From: JABMPJ01 sp964345005 | GTDB lineage: Bacteria > Verrucomicrobiota > Kiritimatiellia > UBA8416 > JABMPJ01 | Direction of reading: 5' to 3' | Length of the DNA: 17,219 bases | Assembly: GCA_964345005.1 (NCBI GenBank) | Contig: CAYFPQ010000065.1 | Span: forward strand, 1-17,219 | Shown here: positions 5,208-13,751 of the stretch, piece after piece | Layout: every line of letters begins with the position of its first letter | Numbering within the stretch: the first letter of the stretch is position 1 | The notes under the pieces: model-generated | The model's input: the letters and a program-made list of their open reading frames with translations, nothing else | Databases searched by the model: none | Told to the model about the DNA's origin: nothing | Translations under genes and position numbers: made by a program

Positions 5208-7262
5208 ATGAGTAGCCCATCTGCAATAACCTTCCGCCTGACCGCAGCCGTCCTTATTGGTTGCTGCGGGACGCTCCGTGCCGACTCCCGATACCCGGAG
5301 TGGTGGATCAGCAACCAGGTTATCCGGGCAGATGCCGCAACAACCAACGACTATGCGGCGGCCAACCAAGGGCAAGTCAAGTGGATCACAGGCCGGGCGT
5401 ACAACGAGTTCGACTTCCGCCTGACCGGCGGGGCAGGCCCAACGCTCACAGCCCTCGTCTCGGGCTTCACCCCAACCAACAATTTCCTTCCCGTCAACCA
5501 CGGCCAGCTCAAGGCAGTGGCCTCGCTCTTCTATGACCGCCTGAGCGTCCAACACCCTTGGACTGGTGCCCCGGCCACGAACGACCATGCGCAGGCGAAC
5601 ATCGGCCAGGTCAAATGGCTTTTCAGTTTCGGCGGAGATAGCGACGACGATTCATTGCCCGACTACTGGGAGAACTACTACCTCTCCACGCTTACCAATG
5701 GGGCGACGGGCGATGCCGACGGGGACGGTCTCAGCAACCTTGGCGAATACTGGAGCGGCACCGACCCCACGAACGAGGACACCGATGGCGATGGCATAGG
5801 GGACGGACAGGAACTCGCGTACGGCGAATCGCCAAAAGCTTCCAATACCTACTCGACGCTTCCGTTTATCGAGCTGTTCGAGACCAACACCGTGCAGCTC
5901 GGGTTCCTGCATGGTCAGAACAACTGGACCGCCAGCCCCACGAACGCGGCAATAGTTCAGACGAATGTCGTCTACGAAGGCAGCCAAGCGCTTTCCTACG
6001 ACGACAACGGGTCCGAGGTGACGAGTGTCCGCCACCTCTTCGCCTGCACAAACGATATCATCTGGATGGAGATCTACCTGAAAGCCGAAGCGGCCCAGAT
6101 GCCAACCGGTACGGTCGAAGGGGCTGCCGCGATGCTGTTTGACAGCGATGGGCATCTCGTCGTGTACGATGGTTCGCAATCGAACGGCCAGGAATGGGTC
6201 GCCCTGACCAACGCTCCCACCCGCACTTCCGAGGACTGGGTTCGCCTTACCGCCATGGCCGACTATACGCAGCAGAAATGGCTCGTCTGCATGGACGGGC
6301 TTCCCGTGGCCACGAACCTGGGGTTCGCCTCCTACGTTGAGGACCTCACCGCCCTCGACTTAAGAGGTGGCAAGACCTATTCCGACAACATCCGACTCAA
6401 GCTTGAAATACCGGACGATATCGACCTCGACCAGGACGGCATGAATGACGCCTGGGAGATCGAACACTTCGGCAGCGCCGCGAACGGTGATCCCAATGGA
6501 GACGATGACAGCGACGGACTCTCCAACCTCAACGAGTTCGGCTACCTCACCGATCCCAACAACGCCGATTCCGACGGCGACGGGCTCCTGGATGGTGCCG
6601 AAGTCCGTTACGGGAAGTCTCCTTCCGAATCAAACACCTACGCCCAACTTCCCTTCGTCGAGATGTTCGAGGTGGATACGGTCCAGGAAGGCCCGATCCA
6701 TGGTCAGAACGACTGGGAAGCATCCCCCACCAACAGCGTCCTCGTCCAAACCAACGAAGTCTACGAAGGCGACCAGGCTCTAGGTTTCGATCACACCGGG
6801 GATGAGGTCGCCAGCGTGCGCCATCTTTTCGTCTGCACGAACGATGTGGTCTGGATGGACGTCTACATCAAGGCCGAAGCCGCATCGATGCCGACGGGCG
6901 AGGTGGAAAGCGCCGTGATGATGCTCTTCGATAACCAAGGCTACCTGCAGGTCTATGACGGTCTGCAGTCAGAGGGTGAAGAGTGGCTCTCTTTGACGAA
7001 CGGACCGGCCCACGACGAGGATTACTGGGTCCGGCTTACCGCCAAGGCCGACTACTCAGAGCAGAAGTGGCTGGTCTGTATGGACGGCTCCCTCCTGGCG
7101 ACGAACCTGGGGTTCGCCTCGCCGTGCGATCGGTTTACAGCCGTCGATCTGAGGGGCCGCAGCGGCTCCTCCGACAACCTGACGATGAGCCTGACGCAGC
7201 CGGAAGGACTGGATCTGGACGGTGACGGGATGGAGGACACCTGGGAGGTCGAGCATTTCTGA
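5208..7262 (+). CDS. Giant TSP3/lectin/RHS surface protein, N-terminal part, ended by an in-frame TGA
   Basis: This 684-residue piece starts at ATG 5208, 15 bp after the fibre-like gene. It has a signal peptide (hydrophobic 11-22, cleavage near A25), then three copies of an 'N-x-GQ-[VL]-K' motif (residues about 47-59, 91-102, 124-137), a short repeat I associate with secreted PVC proteins. There follow a TSP3 segment ('DADGDGLSNLGEYWSGTDP', 'DTDGDGIGDGQE'), lectin-like unit 1 (from 5859), TSP3, unit 2 (from 6648), and the start of a third TSP3. The frame ends at TGA 7260-7262 in 'WEVEHF-stop-SAEG'. The equivalent point after unit 1 reads 'WEIEHFGSAANG', so the stop replaces Gly (GGA to TGA). 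The same frame continues without interruption to 13751. I regard this as the N-terminus of one long protein, exported and calcium-stabilised. Confidence 0.8.
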   Translation: MSSPSAITFRLTAAVLIGCCGTLRADSRYPEWWISNQVIRADAATTNDYAAANQGQVKWITGRAYNEFDFRLTGGAGPTLTALVSGFTPTNNFLPVNHGQLKAVASLFYDRLSVQHPWTGAPATNDHAQANIGQVKWLFSFGGDSDDDSLPDYWENYYLSTLTNGATGDADGDGLSNLGEYWSGTDPTNEDTDGDGIGDGQELAYGESPKASNTYSTLPFIELFETNTVQLGFLHGQNNWTASPTNAAIVQTNVVYEGSQALSYDDNGSEVTSVRHLFACTNDIIWMEIYLKAEAAQMPTGTVEGAAAMLFDSDGHLVVYDGSQSNGQEWVALTNAPTRTSEDWVRLTAMADYTQQKWLVCMDGLPVATNLGFASYVEDLTALDLRGGKTYSDNIRLKLEIPDDIDLDQDGMNDAWEIEHFGSAANGDPNGDDDSDGLSNLNEFGYLTDPNNADSDGDGLLDGAEVRYGKSPSESNTYAQLPFVEMFEVDTVQEGPIHGQNDWEASPTNSVLVQTNEVYEGDQALGFDHTGDEVASVRHLFVCTNDVVWMDVYIKAEAASMPTGEVESAVMMLFDNQGYLQVYDGLQSEGEEWLSLTNGPAHDEDYWVRLTAKADYSEQKWLVCMDGSLLATNLGFASPCDRFTAVDLRGRSGSSDNLTMSLTQPEGLDLDGDGMEDTWEVEHF

Positions 7263-10200
7263 AGCGCCGAGGGCGTGGACCCCGCCGGCGATGATGACGG
7301 TGATGATCTCTCGAACCTGGATGAGTACCAGCTCGGAACCGACCCAACGCTGACCGATAGCGACGGAGACGGCATCGACGATGGCACGGAGGTCAGATTC
7401 GGCAAGGATCCGGCCGTAGCCAACAGCTATCAGCACCTCCCCTTCGTCGAACTGTTTGAGACTGATACGGTGCAGGTGGGGGACATCCACGGCCAGAACA
7501 ACTGGGAGACATCTCCGACCAACAGCGCATTCGTGCAGACCAATGAGGTCTATGAAGGCGACCAGGCGCTCGGTTTCGACCATGACGGCGAGACTGGCGC
7601 CACGGTGTGCCACCTCTTTGTCTGCTCGAACGACGTGGTCTGGCTCGACCTCTACATCAAGGCCGAAGCGGCCCAGATGCCCACAGGACAGGTCGAAGGT
7701 GCCGCCATGATGCTCTTGAACGGTGAGGGGCAGCTCATGGTCTACGATGGGCTGCAACCTGAAGGCGAGGAATGGGTGACATTGACCAACGCACCCTCGC
7801 ATGCGTCGACCAATTGGGTGCGCCTGACAGCCAAGGCCGACTACGCCCAGCAGAAGTGGCTCGTGTGTATGGACGGCGCCGTCGTTGCCACAAATCTGGG
7901 CTTCGCTTCCCAGGTTGACCGGATGACCGCTGTTGATCTCAAAGGCGGCAAGAGCTGCTCGGACAACATCACCGTGTCGGTATCGCCTCCCGAAGGTATT
8001 GATCTGGACCAGGATGGCATGGATGATGCGTGGGAGATTCAGCATGGCGTCTCCGATCCCGATGCGGATCCTGATGGCGACGGATTGACCAACCTTCAAG
8101 AGTATCAACAGGGTCGAGACCCAAATAGTTCCGACCTGGTTGCGTTCGTAGTGAGCAGTAGCCCGGCTCGACATGGTGTATCGCAGCCGTATGGCTATGG
8201 AACCAACTCCGTCTTGAACGGCACACAGGTCACCAACTCTGTCGTGACCCCTGCGGATGAGACGAATGGCACTCGGTACGCTTGCACGGGCTGGGCTGGA
8301 AGCGGTAGCGTGCCGGTAACAGGGCCGGACAACAGCGTGGAGTTCACCATCTTGACGAATTCGGTGCTCACCTGGCAGTGGAGCACTGAATACTACCTGG
8401 ACGTAACGGCGGGGCCGAACGGCTCTGTGGATCCCATGGGCGGCTGGTATGCAGATGGCGTTCAACCGGCCCTCATAGCTACGCCGTCCAAAGGCTTTGT
8501 ATTCATTGGGTGGAGCGGTGATGTGGCCGTGGGCAATACCAATAACCCACTTACGCTGACTATGGACCAGCCGCGGGCCGTTACCGCGGAATTCGCGCAT
8601 GCATGGCTGACGCTGCCGTTCATAGAGAAGTTCGAGACCAACACCTGCCAGACCGGGGATATCAACGGCCAGAACGGGTGGGTCGTATCGCTGACAAATG
8701 CCGCCACGGTTCAGACCAACCTTGTGAATTCGGACAGCCAGGCACTGTGTATCGCAGGCTCAACCAATCCTCAGCAGACAGTTGTCTCGCATGATTTTCT
8801 CGCCTACAGCAACGGTGTGGTCTGGGCCGGTCTGTACGTTCTGCCCGTGCGGCGCAATACCGTTAGGCCACCCGAGCTAGCGGGAGACGAAGCCGTATCG
8901 TTCTACTTCGACTCCCGTGGCCGACCGGTGGTCTATGACGGCAGCGGCGGGGGCCAATGGATCACGATCACGGGCGGGCCGGTGGCCCCGACATCGACAT
9001 GGGTCCAGGTTGTGGTACGGCAGGACTTCCTGGCTCAGACCTGGTCATTGTATGTCAACGGCACAACAGCAGTGGAGAATGTGGGCTTCGCCAATGACGT
9101 CACGGCATTTACCAAGTGCCGCATGACCGGCGGTCGCTATGGCGACACCTTTGTCGACGACATGCTGGTGACCACATCGTTGCTCTACTCGGTGGAAGGT
9201 GTGGTGAGCTACACCGGGAAGCAGACTGGAACGATCAACGTGGTCGCGGAGCCGAGCGGCAATTCCTGGGTTTGGTCGAGCACCCACGAAGACACACTTG
9301 CTGCGCCCTCCGCCTACTCAATTACCAATATCTTCGGATTCGACAACTACTGGATGAAGGCCTATCGCGACTCCAATGATAACGGGAACAGGGATCGAAC
9401 CGAGGCGTATGGCGGCTATGTGAGGAATCCGCTGCTTCTCAGCGACTTCCTTGTCGATATCGACATCCCGCTGGTCGATCCGGACGAGGACTCGGATAGC
9501 GTGCCCGACTGGTGGGAGGTCGCCAACGGTTGGGACCCGGATGACCCCACGGATCAATGGGTCGATGTGGACGGTGATGGTCTTACCGGCAGCGAGGAAT
9601 ACGCGGCGGGAACCGCTGTGAATGATCCTGATAGCGATGGCGACGGGATGGGGGATGGTATGGAAGTGCTTCTCGGCCTGAGCCCAACCAACGCCGGCAC
9701 CTATGCCTCTTTACCGTTCGTGGATGGATTCGAGACGAATACCTGTGCACTCGGTGTGCTCCACGGACAGAACGGGTGGACGGTGTCTCCAACCAATCTC
9801 GCCGTGGTTGAGAGCAATGTGGTCTACCAGGGAGAGCAGTCCGTTGAGATTCTGAACACCGCCTCGGCGGGGAGCAGCGCAAGCGTTCAGCATATCATCG
9901 GGGCGAGCGGCGCCGATGTGGTATGGTCGGATTTTGTCGTGCAGCCGGTCCGTCGCCAGCTGGCGACGCCTCCCGATGTGGGCACCACGGATTCCGTTAG
10001 CTTCTATGTGGATCTGAATGGCAAGCTCGTCGTGTGTGATGGTGACAGGGGAGATGCCTGGATCACACTGACTAACCACCCCTCCATCGCAACCCCGCAG
10101 TGGGCGCGCATCTGCGTGCGCCAGAAGTTTGTGGACCAGACCTGGGCGCTGTGGCTCAACGGCACCAACATGAGCGGCGAGCTGGGGTTCGTCAATCCCG

Positions 10201-13200
10201 TACCGGAATACTCGCATATTCACATCGGGGGCGGCATGGATGCCACCGGGTACGTAGACAGTGTGACCATCTCCACGAACATCCCCTCCGGCCTATGGGT
10301 GGACGACGACGAGGACGGCATGCTCGATTCATGGGAAATTCTGCATGGTCTTGATCCGACCGACGCCTCCGATGCGCAGGAAGATGCCGATTCAGATGAT
10401 CTGAGCAATCTCGACGAATTCCTGAATGGGACGGATCCCAATGACCCGGACGGCGATGGTGATGGCATGAGTGATGGCCTGGAGGTCAAGCTGGGCCTGA
10501 ATCCTGACACCACCAACACGTTCACGACGCTCCCCTTCGCGGAAGGGTTTGAAACGAATACCTGCCAGGTGGGCGCCCTGCACGGGCAGAACGGGTGGAC
10601 AGCTTCTCCGACCAATGCCGCCTCGGTTCAGGCCAACACAGTGTATGCCGGTCAACAGGCTCTCACGCTCAGTAACCAACAGTCCGAGGTCTGCAATTAT
10701 GTTGCAGGCATGGGCGCCGGCATTGTCTGGTCCGATTTCCATGCCCAGCCGGTTCGTCGTGAGGCAACCACAGCGCCCACGTTGAGAGCTTCGGATTCAG
10801 TCGGGCTCTACGTAAACACCACTGGCCGACTGGTTGTGTGCAACGGCGGGGATGGCAGCTGGGTCGAGCTGACCAATCACGCCTCCATTGCCGCGTCCTC
10901 CTGGGTGCGCCTCTCTGTGCGGCAGGACTTTTCGAATCAGACTTGGGCCTTGTGGCTCGATGGCACGAACGTGGCCTATGGGCTTGAGTTTGCCAACGCC
11001 GCATCCCACTACTCGCACATGCGTGTGTATGGCCCCGCTTCGTCAGCAGATCATCTGGATGCCATCATGATCGACACCAACACGCCGGCCGGATTCTGGG
11101 TCGACAGCGATGGCGATGGGATGCCTGATGATTGGGAGAGCAGCCATGGGCTGAACCCCCTGGATGCTTCGGACGCGACAGCGGACGCCGATGGTGATGG
11201 CCTGAGCAATCTCGAAGAGTACGAGAACGGCGCCAATCCCAACCTCCGAGACAGTGACGGCGACGGTATGGGCGATCATGCCGAGTTGCTGCATGGCCAC
11301 AGCCCGACCAATTCGAACGTCTACGCCATGCTGCCGTTCGTAGAAGGTTTTGAGACGAATACCTGTACGCTCGGCCATCTTCACGACCAGAACGGGTGGA
11401 CGGCCTCCCTCACCAACTTGGCCTGGGTCCAGACCAACACAGTGTATGCCGGTCAACAGGCAGTGGATGTCCGGGGGCAGGGCACCGCAGTCAGCAACGA
11501 GTCCATTGCGCACTTGTTCGGAGCGGTCAGCAACAGTGTTGTCTGGATAGATTTCCATGCCAGACCGGTACGCCGAACCGAGAATGACCCGCCGGAACTC
11601 GGGGCAGGGGCATCGCTTGGGCTATACGCCGACGCCGATGGCCACCTGACAGTCTATGACGGCAATGCGTCCAACCTCTGGACTGAACTGACGGCTGCTG
11701 GAGAGGTCTCAGCCACGAACTGGACGAGGCTCACCATAGGGCAGGACTTCACCAACCGAACGTGGAGTCTCTACAAGGACGGAAATCTCGCCGCAGAGGA
11801 TCTCGGGCTGGCGGACGATGCCACCGAGTTCTCGGTCGCACGCATCCGCGCCGCCCTCACGGGCACGGGTTACGTCGACCAGGTGAGCATCGGCCTCAGC
11901 GCGCCCACCGATATCGATCGTGATGGTGATGGCATCGTCAGTAGCTGGGAGATTGCCAATGGCCTGGACGCTGCAGACGCCTCAGATGCGGCGGGTGACG
12001 CCGATGGGGATGGGCTGAGCAACCTTGATGAGTACCGCAACGGTACCGATCCGAACATACGCGACAGTGATGGCGACGGGATGGGCGACAGCGCCGAGAT
12101 TATGAATGGGCGCAGTCCGACCAGTGCCGATAGCTACGCCACGCTCTTCTTTGTTGACGATTTTGAGCCCGACACCTGTGCTGTCGGTAATCTACATGGG
12201 CAGAACGACTGGATCGCCTCCCCTACCAATCTTGCCCTTATCCAGACTGGCATGGTTCATCAGGGCAGTCAGGCGGTCAAGGTTGACCATTCTCGCCCCC
12301 ACGTTTCAGACGATGCCGTGCTGCATCTGTTTGCAGCGATCAGCAACACCGTGGTCTGGACGGATATGACCGTGCAGCCGGTTGTCCGGGAGAAGGTCGC
12401 CCGGCCCGACGTGCCACATGGCAGTGCATCCGCGTTCTACATGAGCGCCGGTGGATTGTTCGCCGTCTACGATGGCGGATACGCTGGTACGTCGGCAGAA
12501 TGGCGCACGCTCTCGCACAGTCCAATCACGCAGTCCTGGGTTACTGTGACCGTAAGGCAGGACTTCACCAACCGTACGTGGGCGCTCTATCTCGAAGATC
12601 AACTTGTCGCAGGGGATCTGGGCATGGCCGCTGAAAACGTTACGGAATTCTCACGCGTCCGCGTCCTTGCCGCTGGCAGTACCAACACCTACATGGATGC
12701 TGTGCTCGTCTGCGAGGAAGCTCCGTTCGGGGACCCCGACAAGGATGGGCTCACGAATCGTGAAGAGTACCGGCTGGGCACGGACCTGGACGACCCGGAT
12801 ACGGACGGCGACGGCCTGGTGGATGGCTATGACGGGTTCGTGCCGATCGGCGAGTACCCGGAAGGCATCGATGCGGATGGCGACGGTTACGTGGACGGTG
12901 AGTTGGATCACGGGACCAATCCACTACTGGCAGACAGTGATGGCGACGGCTTTACTGATGGTTGGGAAGTCGCCAACAACCTGGCCCCGCTCTCCGCAGG
13001 CATCACGAACGGTCTGGTCGCCTGGTACAAGCTCGATGAGACGAATGGCACCACCGCCGCCAGCAGTGTGGGAACGGGTCTGGACGGAACCATTACCGGA
13101 ACGACCGCCTCTGCGTCCTGGCGGCTTGGCCGCATGGATCGCGCCTTCGAGTTCGATGGCACGAACGACCAGATTACGGTGAGCGATGCTGATGACCTGG

Positions 13201-13751
13201 ACGTAAGCAATGCGTTCACGCTGAGCGCGTGGGTCTGCCCTCATGCCAATGATGCTGAAGCCGGTACAACCAACGTGCAGACATTAGTCGAGAAGACCGG
13301 CGCCTACAGTCTGGTTCTGAGCGACCGCCGACCGCAGATATCGGTTCCGGGCCTTACGACGAATCTGTTCGATGTCTCCAATCGTGTACCTCAGAAGCTG
13401 TGGAGCCATGTGGCCGCTGCATACGACGGCACGAACATGGTGCTTTATCTCGACGGTGCGGAGGTCAGCTCCACCAACGTGACCGGCACGGTTCAGACGA
13501 ATGCTGCGAATCTCGGCATAGGAACAACACTGGGGACCACGAACCGCTGGTTTGACGGACTCATCGACGACCTGCGCATCTACAACCGCGGCTTGTCCTC
13601 CGCTGAAGCACATGAGGTCTACACGCTCGGCGACGATCCTGATGGCGATGGGATTGGTAACCAGGACGAGCTGGAAAACGGCTCCGACCCGAACGACCGC
13701 AACCTACCCAGTGGAGTAGCAGGCGGCAGGGGTGGGCGATCTGGACGGTGA
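7263..13751 (+). CDS. Giant TSP3/lectin surface protein, middle part (continuation of 5208-7262)
   Basis: It is in the same frame as the preceding ORF. The first possible start, GTG 7275, sits inside a conserved TSP3 segment and would give a product without a signal peptide, so this is a continuation, not a separate gene. Contents: lectin-like units 3-8 (starting 7437, 8613, 9711, 10530, 11331, 12144), each followed by DxDxDG calcium loops ('DADGDGLSNLEEY', 'DSDGDGMGD'). Between units 3 and 4 lies an InlB-type repeat (8391-8605; 'GWYADGVQPALIATPSKGFV', 'FIGWSGD'). Between units 4 and 5 lies a carboxypeptidase-regulatory/CnaB-like domain (about 9190-9460). After unit 8 come TSP3 loops, then a LamG domain (13011-13628; 'GLVAWYKLDETNGT...GLIDDLRIYNRGLS'). 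The end 'GVAGGRGGRSGR' is a frameshift product, because the frame of the downstream RHS part picks up at 13732. Function: probably extracellular adhesion or a stalk (inference). Confidence 0.8.
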   Translation, partial: SAEGVDPAGDDDGDDLSNLDEYQLGTDPTLTDSDGDGIDDGTEVRFGKDPAVANSYQHLPFVELFETDTVQVGDIHGQNNWETSPTNSAFVQTNEVYEGDQALGFDHDGETGATVCHLFVCSNDVVWLDLYIKAEAAQMPTGQVEGAAMMLLNGEGQLMVYDGLQPEGEEWVTLTNAPSHASTNWVRLTAKADYAQQKWLVCMDGAVVATNLGFASQVDRMTAVDLKGGKSCSDNITVSVSPPEGIDLDQDGMDDAWEIQHGVSDPDADPDGDGLTNLQEYQQGRDPNSSDLVAFVVSSSPARHGVSQPYGYGTNSVLNGTQVTNSVVTPADETNGTRYACTGWAGSGSVPVTGPDNSVEFTILTNSVLTWQWSTEYYLDVTAGPNGSVDPMGGWYADGVQPALIATPSKGFVFIGWSGDVAVGNTNNPLTLTMDQPRAVTAEFAHAWLTLPFIEKFETNTCQTGDINGQNGWVVSLTNAATVQTNLVNSDSQALCIAGSTNPQQTVVSHDFLAYSNGVVWAGLYVLPVRRNTVRPPELAGDEAVSFYFDSRGRPVVYDGSGGGQWITITGGPVAPTSTWVQVVVRQDFLAQTWSLYVNGTTAVENVGFANDVTAFTKCRMTGGRYGDTFVDDMLVTTSLLYSVEGVVSYTGKQTGTINVVAEPSGNSWVWSSTHEDTLAAPSAYSITNIFGFDNYWMKAYRDSNDNGNRDRTEAYGGYVRNPLLLSDFLVDIDIPLVDPDEDSDSVPDWWEVANGWDPDDPTDQWVDVDGDGLTGSEEYAAGTAVNDPDSDGDGMGDGMEVLLGLSPTNAGTYASLPFVDGFETNTCALGVLHGQNGWTVSPTNLAVVESNVVYQGEQSVEILNTASAGSSASVQHIIGASGADVVWSDFVVQPVRRQLATPPDVGTTDSVSFYVDLNGKLVVCDGDRGDAWITLTNHPSIATPQWARICVRQKFVDQTWALWLNGTNMSGELGFVNPVPEYSHIHIGGGMDATGYVDSVTISTNIPSGLWVDDDEDGMLDSWEILHGLDPTDASDAQEDADSDDLSNLDEFLNGTDPNDPDGDGDGMSDGLEVKLGLNPDTTNTFTTLPFAEGFETNTCQVGALHGQNGWTASPTNAASVQANTVYAGQQALTLSNQQSEVCNYVAGMGAGIVWSDFHAQPVRREATTAPTLRASDSVGLYVNTTGRLVVCNGGDGSWVELTNHASIAASSWVRLSVRQDFSNQTWALWLDGTNVAYGLEFANAASHYSHMRVYGPASSADHLDAIMIDTNTPAGFWVDSDGDGMPDDWESSHGLNPLDASDATADADGDGLSNLEEYENGANPNLRDSDGDGMGDHAELLHGHSPTNSNVYAMLPFVEGFETNTCTLGHLHDQNGWTASLTNLAWVQTNTVYAGQQAVDVRGQGTAVSNESIAHLFGAVSNSVVWIDFHARPVRRTENDPPELGAGASLGLYADADGHLTVYDGNASNLWTELTAAGEVSATNWTRLTIGQDFTNRTWSLYKDGNLAAEDLGLADDATEFSVARIRAALTGTGYVDQVSIGLSAPTDIDRDGDGIVSSWEIANGLDAADASDAAGDADGDGLSNLDEYRNGTDPNIRDSDGDGMGDSAEIMNGRSPTSADSYATLFFVDDFEPDTCAVGNLHGQNDWIASPTNLALIQTGMVHQGSQAVKVDHSRPHVSDDAVLHLFAAISNTVVWTDMTVQPVVREKVARPDVPHGSASAFYMSAGGLFAVYDGGYAGTSAEWRTLSHSPITQSWVTVTVRQDFTNRTWALYLEDQLVAGDLGMAAENVTEFSRVRVLAAGSTNTYMDAVLVCEEAPFGDPDKDGLTNREEYRLGTDLDDPDTDGDGLVDGYDGFVPIGEYPEGIDADGDGYVDGELDHGTNPLLADSDGDGFTDGWEVANNLAPLSAGITNGLVAWYKLDETNGTTAASSVGTGLDGTITGTTASASWRLGRMDRAFEFDGTNDQITVSDADDLDVSNAFTLSAWVCPHANDAEAGTTNVQTLVEKTGAYSLVLSDRRPQISVPGLTTNLFDVSNRVPQKLWSHVAAAYDGTNMVLYLDGAEVSSTNVTGTVQTNAANLGIGTTLGTTNRWFDGLIDDLRIYNRGLSSAEAHEVYTLGDDPDGDGIGNQDELENGSDPNDRNLPSGVAGGRGGRSGR
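8391..8605 (+). other. InlB-type beta-repeat domain within the giant protein
   Basis: It reads 'EYYLDVTAGPNGSVDP', 'GGWYADGVQPALIATPSKGF', 'VFIGWSGD' and ends 'TMDQPRAVTAEF'. This is the standard divergent InlB B-repeat pattern (beta-strand, 'G.V.P..G.Y..G....L.A.P..G..F.GWSGD', 'T....AVTA.F') found in many secreted bacterial proteins. A preceding segment (about 8141-8390, 'VVSSSPARHGVSQPYGYGTN') forms a linked unit of unknown fold. Confidence 0.7.
10633..10660 (+). repeat. 28-bp exact repeat, copy in unit 6
   Basis: It starts CCAACACAGTGTATGC and is identical to 11434-11461 in unit 7. It encodes 'NTVYAGQQA'. Identity over 28 bases, including third codon positions, is higher than in the surrounding module sequence. 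Confidence 0.8.
11434..11461 (+). repeat. 28-bp exact repeat, copy in unit 7
   Basis: It is identical to 10633-10660, 801 bp away, matching the unit 6-7 period. This points to recent duplication or gene conversion between neighbouring units. Confidence 0.8.
13011..13628 (+). other. LamG (laminin G-like jelly-roll) domain of the giant protein
   Basis: It begins 'GLVAWYKLDETNGTTA', continues with 'AFEFDGTNDQITVSD', 'FTLSAWV', 'LWSHVAAAYDGTNMVLYLDG' and 'DGLIDDLRIYNRGLSSAEA', and ends near 'EVYTLGD'. This is a textbook LamG/concanavalin-like carbohydrate-binding or adhesion module, placed just before the break to the RHS part. Confidence 0.85.

Larger units (their letters stand above)
5859..12720 (+). 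repeat. Eight-copy lectin-like/TSP3 module array
   Basis: Units begin at 5859, 6648, 7437, 8613, 9711, 10530, 11331 and 12144. The consensus start is 'LPF.E.FE..T...G..HGQN.W..SPTN.A.VQTN.VY.G.QA', followed by about 120 residues of predicted beta sandwich and then TSP3 calcium loops. Starts of units 1, 2 and 3 are each exactly 789 bp (263 codons) apart. Units 1-3 share 'KAEAAQMPTG.VE' and 'QKWLVCMDG...ATNLGFAS'. Units 4-8 instead share 'PVRR' and 'RQDF..QTWALW..GT'. The longer intervals (1176 and 1098 bp) are due to the two inserted domains. The fold assignment (concanavalin-like) is inferred from the pattern. Confidence 0.75.

Noticed and set aside
7260..7262. Selenocysteine or alternative code (TGA as Gly) at the in-frame TGA
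   Set aside because: The position is a structural Gly in sister units, not a redox site, and TGA is used as a true stop in the first gene (850-852), within an overlap with the next start.
7056..8600. 514-codon open frame on the minus strand
   Set aside because: It is antisense to the conserved lectin/TSP3 reading frame, has no family resemblance, and arises from the GAC/GAT-rich repeat composition.
5859..12720. CRISPR-like or non-coding tandem repeat
   Set aside because: The periodicity (about 800 bp) follows protein modules with codon-level divergence; there are no short direct repeats with spacers.
7275..13751. Independent gene starting at GTG 7275
   Set aside because: The start lies inside a TSP3 segment, would remove the signal peptide, and the upstream ORF is in the same frame with matching repeat pattern.
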